This document shows, piece by piece, positions 8,253-19,381 of a stretch of DNA of 64,000 bases. The position numbers and the translations under genes were made by a program. The DNA is from Roseibium aquae (GTDB lineage Bacteria; Pseudomonadota; Alphaproteobacteria; Rhizobiales; Stappiaceae): contig NZ_VXDC01000002.1 of NCBI RefSeq assembly GCF_008711285.1, positions 124,001 through 188,000 on the forward strand, in the 5' to 3' direction. A model generated the notes under the pieces. The model saw nothing but the letters and a program-made list of their open reading frames with translations, did no database searches and had not been told where the DNA came from. Numbering within the stretch: the stretch's first letter is position 1; each line of letters starts with the position of its first letter.

Positions 8253-9581
8253 ATGATAGACTTTACGCAACGTGGTATCCGCGCTTTTGCCAGGCGCTTT
8301 TGCCGGGACAGCAGCGGCTCGATCCTGCCGATTTTCGGTGTTCTGGTCGTCCTTTTGGTGGTGATTGCCGGGACCGCGGTGGATTTCACGCAGGTCATAA
8401 GCAACCGTGAGAAAATGGCGCATGCCCTGGACGCGGCGGCTTTGAGCGTTGCCACCCAGCTATCCAGCTCCGTCATGACCGATAGTGAAATCGAAGCCGC
8501 GATCGAAGCTGCGTTTACGGCCAATGTCGAAAACATGGGCTTGAGCGCGGAAGCCATTGAAAAACTCGACTATTCCATCAACGCTGAACTGGGCACCGTG
8601 GATGTCTGGTCCTCGATCGCGGTCCCGACGCCCTTCATGAAACTGGGTGGCTTGGGATCAGAGAAAATGTCCGTCGACGTGGGGGCCCAGGTCAACTACT
8701 CCAAATTCGATGTCGAACTGGCGCTGATCGTGGACGTCACCGGCTCCATGGGCGGGGACATGAACACGCTGCGAACGGCGTCCGAGGGGATCGTCGACAT
8801 TTTGATCCCTGCGGAAGTGGGCGCATCAGACAGCAAGGTGCGGATATCGCTCGTGCCCTACAGTGAAGGCGTCAATCTGCAGCCCTATGCGACTACAGTC
8901 ACGGACGGAGCATCGTCCCGGTGCGTGACGGAACGGATGGGACCGCAGAAATTCACGGACGCCCGATACGATTGGGATCCCGAACGGGGGGAAGACACGT
9001 TCTTCGGCGGGGGGTCGACAGGCTGTTCGTCCTCGTCCCGCCTGATCCCGCTGACCTCGGACCGGGACGTGCTGATCCCGGCGATCCGCGCGTTGCAGGC
9101 GAGTGGCGGCACGGCCGGCCAGACCGGCGCTGCCTGGGGCTGGTATACGCTGTCGCCGAATTGGGTGAACCTGTGGCCATCGGACAGCGATCCGGAGCCC
9201 TACAACAATGCGGACGTCCTGAAGTTTGCGGTCATGATGACGGATGGCGACAACAACCGTGCTTATGATTATGGCTGCGGCTGGGTCCGGGTCGGCTGGA
9301 CATGGCAGTGGCTTTGCGATCAATGGGTAATTACCGACGGGAACAGTGGATACAATAACCAGTCCTCGCAACGGCACCGGCAGATTTGCGAAAACATGAA
9401 AAATGAAGGCATCCGCGTGTTCGGTGTCTATTTCGGGTCGAACAACAGTTCGACCGGGGCGCGGAACATGCAGGCCTGCTCGTCGCCCAACAGCTATTAC
9501 AGGGCGACCTCCAGCCAGGACCTCATTGACGCGTTCGGCAATATCGCCAGAACCATCCAGGCGATTTATCTCGCCCGGTAA
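8253..9581 (+). CDS. TadG-like pilus-assembly protein with von Willebrand A domain
   Basis: 442 aa. The N-terminus has a basic stretch, then one membrane segment (SILPIFGVLVVLLVVIAGTAVDF, about residues 25–47), as in TadE/TadG pseudopilin-like proteins. The von Willebrand A domain follows with a MIDAS-like motif DVTGSMGGDM (about residue 160) and TDGDNN later. Tad proteins belong to Flp pilus assembly at the envelope. A Cys/Trp-rich insertion (CGWVRVGWTWQWLCDQW) lies between MIDAS elements. The start at 8253 fits GGAGAG at 8242–8247. No other tad/cpa gene is near. The ~200 bases upstream are AT-rich. Confidence 0.85.
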   Translation: MIDFTQRGIRAFARRFCRDSSGSILPIFGVLVVLLVVIAGTAVDFTQVISNREKMAHALDAAALSVATQLSSSVMTDSEIEAAIEAAFTANVENMGLSAEAIEKLDYSINAELGTVDVWSSIAVPTPFMKLGGLGSEKMSVDVGAQVNYSKFDVELALIVDVTGSMGGDMNTLRTASEGIVDILIPAEVGASDSKVRISLVPYSEGVNLQPYATTVTDGASSRCVTERMGPQKFTDARYDWDPERGEDTFFGGGSTGCSSSSRLIPLTSDRDVLIPAIRALQASGGTAGQTGAAWGWYTLSPNWVNLWPSDSDPEPYNNADVLKFAVMMTDGDNNRAYDYGCGWVRVGWTWQWLCDQWVITDGNSGYNNQSSQRHRQICENMKNEGIRVFGVYFGSNNSSTGARNMQACSSPNSYYRATSSQDLIDAFGNIARTIQAIYLAR

Positions 9582-9600
9582 TTCATCTGATTTGACGAGA

Positions 9601-9627
9601 AAAAGCGCGGACAAGCCGCGCTTTTTT
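9601..9627. terminator. Bidirectional terminator between tadG-like gene and acs
   Basis: AAAAGCGCGG (9601–9610) and CCGCGCTTTT (9616–9625) flank a 5-base loop, with A and T runs on either side. It can terminate the rightward tadG-like gene and the leftward acs. Confidence 0.9.
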
Positions 9628-9649
9628 GTCTTCGGCGGCTCCCGTCACC

Positions 9650-11587
<1,938 letters not shown>

Positions 11588-11758
11588 TTCGATCATTCCT
11601 CCCAGACGACTTTTCAAAAGTCCGACCGGCCCGGAGCGGACGCAAGTCGGTTTTTGCCGGCGCCATTATGCGCGGGAGGTATCGCAGCGTCCACCAGTGG
11701 GAATTCGTACTTTCGTAGCCGTTCCCTGCAGGTGGGAAAGTTTTTTGTTTACGGGGAT

Positions 11759-12175
11759 TTACGTAGTGCTGGGCCAGCTTCCGACCGCCCCGATGACCAC
11801 ACCCTGGATCATGAGGACGCCGAACCAGTGACCGCTGTCGATCAGGGTCAAGGACCATGGCCGGTTCTGGAACCGGTGGTTGACGATATGGGTGGTGAGA
11901 ATGATGCCGGTCCACAGCAGGACGCCGGAAATCACGCCCGCCCGGATCGACGTTCCGTCCACGTGATAGATTACGCCGGCAAAAATGAAGGCCATCAGGA
12001 ACTGGCAGACAAACGCCAGCATCAGCTTCGGGAACGTCAGGCGGGTCTGTTCCGGTGTCAGTCCCGCCGCAGCCCGCCATGCCTTGCCGAGCACGCCATA
12101 CCAGGCCGCGCCAAAGGCAAAGGAGGCGATTGCGCCAAACAGCGCACCGAGCAGATTGATCCCGTCGAACATCAT
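11759..12175 (-). CDS. DUF1761 family membrane protein
   Basis: 138 aa with four predicted membrane segments (about residues 7–27, 47–67, 75–95, 112–130). The pattern GAIASFAFGAAWYGVLGKAW near the N-terminus is typical of DUF1761, a family without known function. GGGGAGAA precedes the MetMet start. It lies 55 bases after ureG on the same strand and may be carried on the urease transcript. The link to urease is only positional. Confidence 0.75.
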   Translation of the reverse strand: MMFDGINLLGALFGAIASFAFGAAWYGVLGKAWRAAAGLTPEQTRLTFPKLMLAFVCQFLMAFIFAGVIYHVDGTSIRAGVISGVLLWTGIILTTHIVNHRFQNRPWSLTLIDSGHWFGVLMIQGVVIGAVGSWPSTT

Positions 12176-12230
12176 GGCTGTTCTCCCCACGCGATTTCGA
12201 GCATGGGTCTACAGGCTGAACGGCAGACCG

Positions 12231-12881
12231 TCATCTGTTTTCGGAAGCGATCTTGCCGGCTTCGCGCCGGGACAACCCGCCATTCTCGATCAGGAAATCC
12301 ACGATCACCTGAATTTCAGCGCCCAGCTTGTTGTTGGTCAGAATGAACGGCTTGCCCTTCCGCATGCGGGCCGCGTCGCGTTCCATGACCGCAAGATCGG
12401 CGCCGACATGGGGCGCCAGATCCGTCTTGTTGATCACAAGCAGGTCCGATCGGGTGATCCCGGGTCCGCCCTTGCGCGGTATGTCCTCTCCGGCGGCGAC
12501 GTCGATCACATAAATCGTCAAATCCGCGAGTTCCGGGGAAAAGGTGGCTGCCAGATTGTCGCCGCCGGATTCGATCAGGATCAGATCGAGATCCGGGAAG
12601 GCCTGGATCAGTTCGCCGACCGCGGCAAGGTTGATCGACGCATCTTCGCGGATCGCGGTGTGGGGGCAACCGCCCGTTTCCACGCCGCGGATGCGCTCGC
12701 TTGGAAGTGCCTGCAATCGGACCAGCGCTTCGGCATCCTCCCGCGTGTAGATATCGTTGGTGATGACGGCGAGCGAATACCGGTCGCGCATGGCCTTGCA
12801 AAGCCGGCCTGTCAACGTGGTTTTGCCGGCGCCGACCGGCCCACCGATACCGACGCGCAAAGGGCCATTCACGGATGTCAT
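12231..12881 (-). CDS. ureG: Urease accessory GTPase UreG
   Basis: 216 aa. This SIMIBI-class GTPase delivers nickel to apo-urease with UreD, UreF and UreE. P-loop [13 protein letters not shown] lies at residues 10–22. The nickel-binding Cys-Pro-His is in [16 protein letters not shown] (about residue 75), followed by LIESGGDNL and [13 protein letters not shown]. Its ATG overlaps the ureF stop (ATGA), so translation is coupled. The long upstream continuation of the frame into ureF has no homology and is rejected. Confidence 0.97.
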   Translation of the reverse strand: MTSVNGPLRVGIGGPVGAGKTTLTGRLCKAMRDRYSLAVITNDIYTREDAEALVRLQALPSERIRGVETGGCPHTAIREDASINLAAVGELIQAFPDLDLILIESGGDNLAATFSPELADLTIYVIDVAAGEDIPRKGGPGITRSDLLVINKTDLAPHVGADLAVMERDAARMRKGKPFILTNNKLGAEIQVIVDFLIENGGLSRREAGKIASENR

Positions 12882-13591
12882 GAGCGGAACAACCTCGTGT
12901 ATTGGGTTTCGTGGTTCATCGACGCGATGTCGGCCAGGAATGATGAACTGCCAAGATCGTCCAGGCTGGCCGCGAGCGTATCCCTGGCAACCGATTGACA
13001 GAGCGGCTGGAGCGTAGCGAGCACCTTCTGGCCCTGGGTTTGTCCAAGCGGCACGGTGCGGATCGCCGCGGACACCAGATTGGACACAAAAGCCTGCATG
13101 TAGGCGGTCACGGTTTCTTCGACGGGCAGATCGCTCGCGGAGGCGGCGGCTCCGATTGCAACGGGATAGGGCCAGGCGGTCTTCCCGTTCGTATCGACGG
13201 ATCTCAACCACGCGCAGGCAGCCGTGTCCTGCTGGCTCGACCAGGCCGCAAGAAAGGTGACCATGAACGCCGTCCCTTGGGCGCTCGATTCCAGATACCG
13301 TTCCCTCGACGGCTGAAGCGCGAGGCCAAGGCCGATCAGATCGTCGAGCGCCGCCCGATCCCCGGCTTGCACCGCACGGAACGCGTGAACCAGCAATATC
13401 CCATCGGACCGGATCGCCCCATAGGCCACCACTTCCCCCAGCCATCGCTCCACATCGGACGCCGATTGCAGTGTTCCGTTTTCGACGGCCTGTTCCAGTC
13501 CGTGGCTGTAGGTGAAAGCGCCCACCGGGAAGGCCGGCGAGAAAAACGACAGAAGCTTGTAGAGCGCACCCGCGTGTGCAGTGTCAGTCAT
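12878..13591 (-). CDS. ureF: Urease accessory protein UreF
   Basis: 237 aa, all-helical. It bridges UreD-bound apo-urease and UreG and gates GTP hydrolysis. Recognised by [27 protein letters not shown] at the N-terminus and the conserved [10 protein letters not shown] segment near residue 150. The chosen Met (13591) gives the usual length and overlaps the ureE end by eight bases. An in-frame start at 13633 would lie inside the ureE His tail. Confidence 0.95.
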   Translation of the reverse strand: MTDTAHAGALYKLLSFFSPAFPVGAFTYSHGLEQAVENGTLQSASDVERWLGEVVAYGAIRSDGILLVHAFRAVQAGDRAALDDLIGLGLALQPSRERYLESSAQGTAFMVTFLAAWSSQQDTAACAWLRSVDTNGKTAWPYPVAIGAAASASDLPVEETVTAYMQAFVSNLVSAAIRTVPLGQTQGQKVLATLQPLCQSVARDTLAASLDDLGSSSFLADIASMNHETQYTRLFRS

Positions 13592-14060
13592 GATGGTGCC
13601 CGTGGCTGTGGCCGTGGCCGCGGGTTTGGCCATAACCGTAGGCGCCGCCTTCCGGATCGAACGCGGCTGTGACCTGCGTCACGCGCCCGCCAAGCTTGCG
13701 CACCATGTCCTCGATCACGTGGTCCCGCCGGATCCGCAGCCGGTCGGCGAACAGTTGGGTCGGCAAATGGCGGTTGCCCAGATGCCAGGCGATCTTCACC
13801 AGGTGAGCCATGTCGTCGGCCTCGATCTCGACAAGGTCCTCCGGCGCGGCCCGGACAACCATGATCTGCCCGCTGTCGAGCCGCAGCGCATCGCCATCGG
13901 CCAGGAAAACGGCCTTGGGTTCATCCAGCAGGGCGATGAGGCCGCCCTGCCCCGTCAGAACCGCCCGGCGCTTGTGCCTGGCCTCACGATCGAGCTGCAC
14001 CGTGTCGCTGGCAGGACCCGACCACGTTCCGGCCGGCAAAATCTCGGTTACCCGGTTCAT
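13584..14060 (-). CDS. ureE: Urease nickel metallochaperone UreE
   Basis: 158 aa. The N-terminal peptide-binding domain and the C-terminal ferredoxin-like metal domain (HLGNRHLPTQLFADRLRIRRDHVIEDMVRKLG) are clear. The C-terminus [10 protein letters not shown] is a His-rich nickel-binding tail. It passes Ni to UreG. The start ATG overlaps the GST-like stop (ATGA), so ureE is translationally coupled to the GST-like gene rather than to ureC. Confidence 0.96.
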   Translation of the reverse strand: MNRVTEILPAGTWSGPASDTVQLDREARHKRRAVLTGQGGLIALLDEPKAVFLADGDALRLDSGQIMVVRAAPEDLVEIEADDMAHLVKIAWHLGNRHLPTQLFADRLRIRRDHVIEDMVRKLGGRVTQVTAAFDPEGGAYGYGQTRGHGHSHGHHHD

Positions 14061-14662
14061 TCGGCCGCCATCACCTTGTCCATCATGGCCCGATAGGCGG
14101 GGCGCGCCCTCAGCCGTTTGAAATAGTCGTAGACCGGTCCATCCTTCGGCAGATCGAACTTGGCCGTCACCGCCCAACCGCCACAGTGACCCAGGATGAT
14201 GTCGGGAAGCGTGAACGTTTCCCCCATCACGTAAGGCCCTTGCCCCAGCATGCGGCCAAGATGCTCAAGGCCGGCGGAAAACTCCGCTTTGCACAGCCGC
14301 TTGATCTCCGGGACCCGCAGGGTTTCCGGATGAACAAAACTGTTCTTCGCCGCGGTCCAAAGAGCGCCTTCGAGCACATCGACAGCGAATTGGGTGAACG
14401 CGTCCTGGCGCGCCCGCTCAAGCGTTCCGGCGGGAAATGTGAACTGCCCGTGCTTGTCGGCAAGATATGTGCAAATGGCGACAGATTCCGTCAGCACCGC
14501 GCCACCGTCGACCAGCGCCGGTACCTTGCCGCTCGGGTTGACGGCCGTGATCGCCTCCGAATGCGGCTTGGCGGGATCGATCTCATATGGCTGTTCGAGC
14601 TCTTCGAGCAGCCACATGACCCGCATCGCCCTTGAGCGCGGAAATCCGATGATCTTGTACAT
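14057..14662 (-). CDS. Glutathione S-transferase-like protein inside the urease cluster
   Basis: 201 aa. The N-terminal thioredoxin-like GST domain (residues 1–75) carries YKIIGFPRSRAMRVMWLLEEL, NPSGKVPALVDGGAVLTESVAIC and YLADK. The all-helical C-terminal domain has FTLPDIILGHCGGWA. A Ser/Arg pair stands where GSTs bind the thiol. It lies 57 bases after ureC and overlaps ureE by ATGA. From memory, rhizobial urease clusters carry extra open frames of about this size between ureC and ureE; its role in urease maturation is not established. Confidence 0.9.
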   Translation of the reverse strand: MYKIIGFPRSRAMRVMWLLEELEQPYEIDPAKPHSEAITAVNPSGKVPALVDGGAVLTESVAICTYLADKHGQFTFPAGTLERARQDAFTQFAVDVLEGALWTAAKNSFVHPETLRVPEIKRLCKAEFSAGLEHLGRMLGQGPYVMGETFTLPDIILGHCGGWAVTAKFDLPKDGPVYDYFKRLRARPAYRAMMDKVMAAE

Positions 14663-14719
14663 GTCGTCCCACCCTCCCCGGTGGTGTGCGTCGGTGGATC
14701 GAACCCCTTGGCAATTGTT

Positions 14720-16432
14720 CTAAAACAGGAAATAGCGCTGGGCCATCGGCAGGACTTCCGCTGGTTCACAGGTCAGCAGTTCGCCGTTGGCGCGCACCTC
14801 GTAGGTCTCCGGGTGAACTTCGATGTCCGGAGTGGCATCGTTCAAGATCATCGATTTCTTGGAGATGCCGCTGCGCACGTTCTTCACCGGCAGCACGAGA
14901 CTGTCCAGACCGGCCTTGGCCTTGACCCCCATGTCATGGGCGGCCTGTGAGACGAACGTGACCCGGCTTTCGCGCATGGCTTTGCCGAACGCGCCGAACA
15001 TCGGCCGGTAGTGAACGGGTTGTGGCGTTGGGATCGAGGCATTGGGATCGCCCATCGGCGCGGCCACGATTGTGCCGAGTTTCAGGACCATGTCCGGCTT
15101 CACGCCGAAAAAGGCTGGAGTCCACAAGCACAGATCGGCCAGTTTGCCCACTTCGACCGACCCGATATGCTCATCGAGCCCGTGGGCGATGGCCGGGTTG
15201 ATGGTGAATTTGGCCATGTAACGCCTGACCCGCAAATTGTCGTTGTCCCCGGTCTCTTCGGCCAGGCGGCCGCGCTGGACCTTCATCTTGTGCGCCGTTT
15301 GAAGTGTGCGGATCACCACTTCGCCGACCCGGCCCATGGCCTGACTGTCGGACGCGATGATCGAAAACGCCCCCATGTCATGGAGAATATCCTCCGCCGC
15401 GATGGTCTCGCGCCTGATCCGGCTCTCGGCAAAGGCCACGTCCTCGGGAATGGACGGGTCAAGGTGATGGCACACCATCAGCATGTCGAGATGCTCATCG
15501 ATGGTGTTCACCGTGTAGGGACGTGTGGGATTGGTCGATGACGGCAGGACGTTCATCTCGCCGCAGACCTTGATGATGTCCGGCGCGTGGCCGCCACCCG
15601 CCCCTTCCGTGTGAAAGGCATGGATCGTACGGCCCTTGAACGCGGCCTTGGTGTTTTCGACGAAGCCGGATTCGTTCAGCGTATCCGTGTGGATCATCAC
15701 TTGAATGTCGTACTCGTCGGCGACGGACAGACAGGTGTCGATTGCGGCCGGCGTGGTGCCCCAGTCTTCGTGAAGCTTGAGCGCGCACGCCCCGGCGACG
15801 ATCTGTTCTTCCAGAGCGGCGGGAAGCGAGGCGTTTCCCTTGCCCGCAAAGGCAAGGTTCATCGGAAAGCTGTCGGCCGCTTGCAGCATGCGCGTGATGT
15901 GCCAGGGTCCCGGCGTGCAGGTGGTCGCGTTGGTGCCGGTCGCCGGTCCCGTCCCCCCGCCCAGCATGGTGGTGACGCCGGACATCAGCGCATCGTCGAT
16001 CTGTTGCGGGCAGATGAAATGGATGTGCACATCCAGGGCGCCCGCGGTCAGGATCTTGCCTTCGCCGGCGATGGCTTCCGTGCCGGGGCCGATGACGATG
16101 TCGACGCCGGGCTGGACATCCGGGTTGCCCGCCTTGCCGATGCCGGCGATACGGCCGTCCTTCAAGCCGACATCCGCCTTCACGATGCCCCAATGGTCGA
16201 CGATCAGCACGTTGGTGATGACAGTATCGACAGCGCCTGCCGAGCGCGGAGCCTGGGACTGGCCCATCCCGTCCCGGATCACTTTGCCGCCGCCGAACTT
16301 GACCTCCTCGCCATAGGTCGTGAAGTCTTTCTCCACCTCGATGATGAGGTCCGTATCGGCCAGCCGGAGTTTGTCACCGGTTGTCGGTCCAAACATGTCC
16401 GCATAGGCGGCACGGGGCATCTTGAAAGCCAT
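14720..16432 (-). CDS. ureC: Urease alpha (catalytic) subunit
   Basis: 570 aa, the usual length. It hydrolyses urea to ammonia and carbamate at a dinuclear nickel site. Ligands and catalytic residues are visible: [11 protein letters not shown] (His-x-His), ALKLHEDWG (the carbamylated Lys), [26 protein letters not shown], the flap [22 protein letters not shown] with its Cys-His, and [14 protein letters not shown] (metal Asp). The C-terminus [15 protein letters not shown] is standard. Nothing is missing for activity. Confidence 0.98.
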   Translation of the reverse strand: MAFKMPRAAYADMFGPTTGDKLRLADTDLIIEVEKDFTTYGEEVKFGGGKVIRDGMGQSQAPRSAGAVDTVITNVLIVDHWGIVKADVGLKDGRIAGIGKAGNPDVQPGVDIVIGPGTEAIAGEGKILTAGALDVHIHFICPQQIDDALMSGVTTMLGGGTGPATGTNATTCTPGPWHITRMLQAADSFPMNLAFAGKGNASLPAALEEQIVAGACALKLHEDWGTTPAAIDTCLSVADEYDIQVMIHTDTLNESGFVENTKAAFKGRTIHAFHTEGAGGGHAPDIIKVCGEMNVLPSSTNPTRPYTVNTIDEHLDMLMVCHHLDPSIPEDVAFAESRIRRETIAAEDILHDMGAFSIIASDSQAMGRVGEVVIRTLQTAHKMKVQRGRLAEETGDNDNLRVRRYMAKFTINPAIAHGLDEHIGSVEVGKLADLCLWTPAFFGVKPDMVLKLGTIVAAPMGDPNASIPTPQPVHYRPMFGAFGKAMRESRVTFVSQAAHDMGVKAKAGLDSLVLPVKNVRSGISKKSMILNDATPDIEVHPETYEVRANGELLTCEPAEVLPMAQRYFLF

Positions 16433-16467
16433 TTATCCCTCCACTCGGTGATTGATGCGCAGGCCCG

Positions 16468-16881
16468 TCATTGGCTGTAGTCCTCGATCATGGCCAGGAG
16501 ATCCTCCCCGCGCTGGCGGGTCAGAAAGATCATGCAGGTCAGGCGGCTCATGTTGCCGCGGGTTCCAGCCCGGAACGGATAGCTGTAAGCGAGGCAGTCC
16601 TTGTCGCGATAATCGGTCCAGGCCTCCTGGGCCGCGCGCAGCGCGTCCGGCCCCCCCTTCAGGTGCTCTGGCAGCGGCTCGTCCAGTTCTTCCATCCGGG
16701 CGAGAGCCTTGCCGAAGGCGGCGGCCATTTCAGTTTCCGCCTCAAGAAGCGCCTGTTCGGCGCAAAAGGTCCGCTCGGCATTATTAAGCGGATAACCGCA
16801 ATCGATGGCCGACTGGGCGGCGACGCTGCAGGGGAAAAACGCCACGCCAACAAGGGCAGCAAAAGCGAAGGAGCGGATCAA
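16468..16881 (-). CDS. LprI-like (DUF1311) secreted protein, copy 1
   Basis: 137 aa if begun at TTG 16881, which overlaps the stop of copy 2 as TTGA; no ATG fits before the signal peptide. A cleavable signal is visible (IRSFAFAALVGVAFFPCSVAAQ). The mature part has the four-Cys LprI pattern: DCGYP, TFCAEQ, W-x-x-YRDKDC and LTCMIFLTRQR. LprI proteins are periplasmic; some inhibit lysozyme. It stands between ureB and ureC, and the next gene, ureC, starts 35 bases on. The role in ureolysis is unknown. Confidence 0.82.
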   Translation of the reverse strand: MIRSFAFAALVGVAFFPCSVAAQSAIDCGYPLNNAERTFCAEQALLEAETEMAAAFGKALARMEELDEPLPEHLKGGPDALRAAQEAWTDYRDKDCLAYSYPFRAGTRGNMSRLTCMIFLTRQRGEDLLAMIEDYSQ

Positions 16882-17303
16882 TTGCCAAGCCCCTTGGCAA
16901 GCTCTTGCAACTGTTTTGTTCTTTGCCGGGTCAGGTCCGTTTTGCAGTTGGCCACGAGCATGGGCTCCATCGTGCCGCCCCGGGCCAGAAATCCGTAGGC
17001 TGCACAGGCCTTGTCGCGGAAGGGAATCCAGTCGCGCTGGGCAGCCCGAAGTGTGTCCGCCGCGCCTTTCAGAGCATCCGGAAGGGCGCTGTCGGTTTGC
17101 TGCATCTCGATCATGGCTGCCTTGTAGGCGGCATTCAGCTCGGCATCTGCGTCCTGCCAGTCCCGGCTGGCGCAGATTGTCATATCGAGCTGGGTTTGGG
17201 GGTCCTTGCAGTCCACGTCGCCCTGCCCCCGTGCGCCACCGACCGCGGCAAATACCGTGACGCCAAACACGATGATCCAACCCGCGGTCGATGCCTTACT
17301 CAT
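16878..17303 (-). CDS. LprI-like (DUF1311) secreted protein, copy 2
   Basis: 141 aa with an N-terminal signal (MSKASTAGWIIVFGVTVFAAVGGARG). The mature domain carries VDCKDPQTQLDMTICA, AELNAAYKAAM, LRAAQRDWIPFRDKACAAYG and VANCKTDLTRQRTKQL, the same Cys spacing as the next gene, so the two are tandem paralogues. The start follows the ureB stop after one base. Similar extra frames between ureB and ureC occur in rhizobial urease clusters as I recall. The function is unproven. Confidence 0.85.
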   Translation of the reverse strand: MSKASTAGWIIVFGVTVFAAVGGARGQGDVDCKDPQTQLDMTICASRDWQDADAELNAAYKAAMIEMQQTDSALPDALKGAADTLRAAQRDWIPFRDKACAAYGFLARGGTMEPMLVANCKTDLTRQRTKQLQELAKGLGN

Positions 17304-17304
17304 A

Positions 17305-17610
17305 TCAAAGTTGCCCCATGACTTTCTGATTGAAACCATAGACCGTTCGATCGCCGCGATAGGCGACGAGCGTGACGCTGCGTGTTTGCCCCGGTTCAAA
17401 CCGGACAGCCGTCCCGGCCGGAATATCGAGCCGCATGCCGCGCGCCTTGTCCCGATCGAAGGACAAGCCCGGATTGGTCTCGGCGAAATGATAGTGGCTG
17501 CCGACCTGGATCGGCCGGTCGCCGGTGTTTGCGACATCCAGCGTGAGGGTCTCAAGACCGGCATTCAGCTCGATGTCACCGCCGGCCGGAAAAATCTGTC
17601 CGGGGATCAT
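17305..17610 (-). CDS. ureB: Urease beta subunit
   Basis: 101 aa, separate from the gamma subunit as in most bacteria. It starts [18 protein letters not shown] and contains [20 protein letters not shown] and [25 protein letters not shown]. It packs on UreC in the (ABC)3 holoenzyme. The ATG overlaps the stop of the small His-rich protein (ATGA). The longer frame to 17793 is a shadow of that gene. Confidence 0.97.
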   Translation of the reverse strand: MIPGQIFPAGGDIELNAGLETLTLDVANTGDRPIQVGSHYHFAETNPGLSFDRDKARGMRLDIPAGTAVRFEPGQTRSVTLVAYRGDRTVYGFNQKVMGQL

Positions 17611-17810
17611 TTGTCCATCTCCTTGCGGCGGCGGCGATAGGCGAGAATTCCGCCAATGCTGAAGCCCGCGAGAACGAGCAGCAGGGTTTCCACCGTGAAA
17701 TAGCTGGCGGCATCCGTATGTGGATGGGCGTGGTCCTGGACGCTGGGATGCGCCAGTGCATTCGCCGGAGCCAGCGCGGCCGCCACAAAACACAGGTAAA
17801 GTCTTTTCAT
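17607..17810 (-). CDS. Small His-rich membrane protein between ureA and ureB
   Basis: 67 aa. It has a signal-like N-terminus ([20 protein letters not shown]), then [16 protein letters not shown] with four His within 12 residues, one membrane helix (about residues 40–58) and a basic end RRRRKEMDK. The N-terminal layout recalls the start of HupE/UreJ nickel permeases, but only one helix remains, so it is not a transporter by itself. It begins 18 bases after ureA and overlaps ureB by ATGA. A periplasmic metal-binding role is inference. Confidence 0.7.
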   Translation of the reverse strand: MKRLYLCFVAAALAPANALAHPSVQDHAHPHTDAASYFTVETLLLVLAGFSIGGILAYRRRRKEMDK

Positions 17811-17828
17811 CCCGCTCTCCTTCGGTCG

Positions 17829-18131
17829 CTATCGGATCGGTTCGTGAACGGTCACGAGCTTGGTGCCATCGGGAAAGGTGGCTTCGACCTGGATATCATG
17901 GATCATATCGGCGACCCCTTCCATGACTTGATCCCGCGTGAGCACCTTGGCACCGGACTCCATGAGTTCGGCAACAGAGTGTCCGTCGCGCGCGCCTTCC
18001 ACCACGAAATCCGTGATCAGCGCGATGGCTTCCGGATGGTTGAGCTTGACGCCACGGTCCAGGCGCCGACGCGCGACCATCGCTGCCATGGAAATCAAAA
18101 GCTTGTCTTTTTCGCGAGGTGTCAGGTTCAC
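17829..18131 (-). CDS. ureA: Urease gamma subunit
   Basis: 100 aa, the full family length. It has [35 protein letters not shown] and [21 protein letters not shown], ending with [15 protein letters not shown]. It is the small structural subunit of the urease trimer. It starts 28 bases after ureD and leads the structural part of the operon. Confidence 0.98.
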   Translation of the reverse strand: MNLTPREKDKLLISMAAMVARRRLDRGVKLNHPEAIALITDFVVEGARDGHSVAELMESGAKVLTRDQVMEGVADMIHDIQVEATFPDGTKLVTVHEPIR

Positions 18132-18159
18132 GCAGCCCTCTCCTTGTTTTCGGTTCGCC

Positions 18160-19017
18160 TCATATTTGCCAGACCCGGGGAAGCTGGGCGTCCCGATAGT
18201 GTGTGAGAAACGCCGAGAGACCCTGTTTCAGGGTCCGTCCATCCGAAGCCACAAATCTTGCGGTCAGAACACCGTTCCACGCGCTGCACCCGCCGGCAAG
18301 GCCTGATGACCGGTGCGCGGCCTCCAGAGCCTCGCGGGCGCGCGACAAACGCTCTTCCGCGGCCGGATCGCAGTCGATCAGGGTGGCGAATGCCGTTCCT
18401 CCGTTCGCGGTCGCCGGCCCTTTGAAAACCTCCGACGGATTTCCATGGAGACGAATATCATCGGCATAAACCAGTTTTCCGTCGCGCCGGATGCGCCAGC
18501 GGTCCGAGAACTGCACGTGCTCGACAACTTCCCCCATGGCCGGCCGGCCGATCACAACGGCCTCAAGACACAGCAAACCGGCGGTGCCGGCCAGATCCGC
18601 GGTCAGGGACCGGGCCAGGGCGGAACGGTCGAAAAGGATGGTTTCCTGAGGCAGCCATTCGAGACGGCTTTCTGACGATACTGCGAGATCCGCCGAGACT
18701 GTGGCGGCGCCGCCGGAGCTGCGATAGGCGCGTTCGGCCGTTTGTGTTGTGACGATCGCATGGGCACCCATTTGCGTCGCGGCCCGGTAAATCATCCGGT
18801 CTCCGCCGGTCAGGCCACCGGCCGTGTTGATCAGAACCGCCGTTGGCGCCCCGGTGTAGATCCGCGGCAGGCGCATCTTGGCGGATCCGCTTTGAAACAG
18901 ATCCTGGAGCCGGGTCCTGCCCTCCTTGCGCTTGAACGCGACACGGGCTTCTCCCCGGGCGCGCTGCAGGACCGGTGCGCTTCGGTCCTTGAATTCGGGT
19001 TCGTCAAATCGGTACAT
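18160..19017 (-). CDS. ureD: Urease accessory protein UreD
   Basis: 285 aa. It is a scaffold that binds apo-urease and channels nickel from UreG with UreF. Family motifs are visible: [43 protein letters not shown], and [13 protein letters not shown]. The start [15 protein letters not shown] (19017) was chosen because the 33 upstream in-frame residues lack homology. It is the first gene of the leftward urease run; its promoter must lie in 19018–19381. Confidence 0.94.
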   Translation of the reverse strand: MYRFDEPEFKDRSAPVLQRARGEARVAFKRKEGRTRLQDLFQSGSAKMRLPRIYTGAPTAVLINTAGGLTGGDRMIYRAATQMGAHAIVTTQTAERAYRSSGGAATVSADLAVSSESRLEWLPQETILFDRSALARSLTADLAGTAGLLCLEAVVIGRPAMGEVVEHVQFSDRWRIRRDGKLVYADDIRLHGNPSEVFKGPATANGGTAFATLIDCDPAAEERLSRAREALEAAHRSSGLAGGCSAWNGVLTARFVASDGRTLKQGLSAFLTHYRDAQLPRVWQI

Positions 19018-19381
19018 GAACACCCTGATTTGCGGCTTGCGGAGGGATGCGAATTGGCGAGCGGAGCCTTTGGCCTGATCGTGAACAGTTTGCCTGCGAT
19101 TGGATGAAGAGCACAAGGCCGGCGACCGGGTCCTTGCGATCCATCAGAAAATACTGCCGGCAGGACAGCAAGGTCCGTGCCAGTGAGGAACCCCCGGCAA
19201 ACTTGCCAAGCGTCGATTGTCACACATCTCTTGATCCGGCTGTTGAATGAGCAATTGCCTAGAATGGAGGCAATTCCATTTTTGGATAGCTTTGCTTTGA
19301 TTTTGCCAAACCGCCCCATTTTCGCTATGGATGGGGGCACTGGCGTAAGGTCAACCGAAGCGACGACAGGCGAGGAACGCG
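19018..19381. other. Divergent control region between ureD and the D,D-carboxypeptidase gene
   Basis: No gene is visible. The half near 19250–19330 is AT-rich and contains overlapping dyads (19253–19280). A weak rightward promoter pair TTGCCA (19304–19309), 16 bases, TATGGA (19326–19331) would serve the carboxypeptidase. I found no NtrC-type or nickel-regulator site that I could defend. Confidence 0.45.
19253..19280. promoter_or_regulatory. Two overlapping inverted repeats, possible operator
   Basis: AATTGCCT (19253–19260) pairs with AGGCAATT (19268–19275). Within it, AATGGA (19263–19268) pairs with TCCATT (19275–19280). The two dyads share bases and cannot both form in one RNA. As DNA they could be overlapping protein sites for the divergent ureD and carboxypeptidase promoters. 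Confidence 0.45.
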
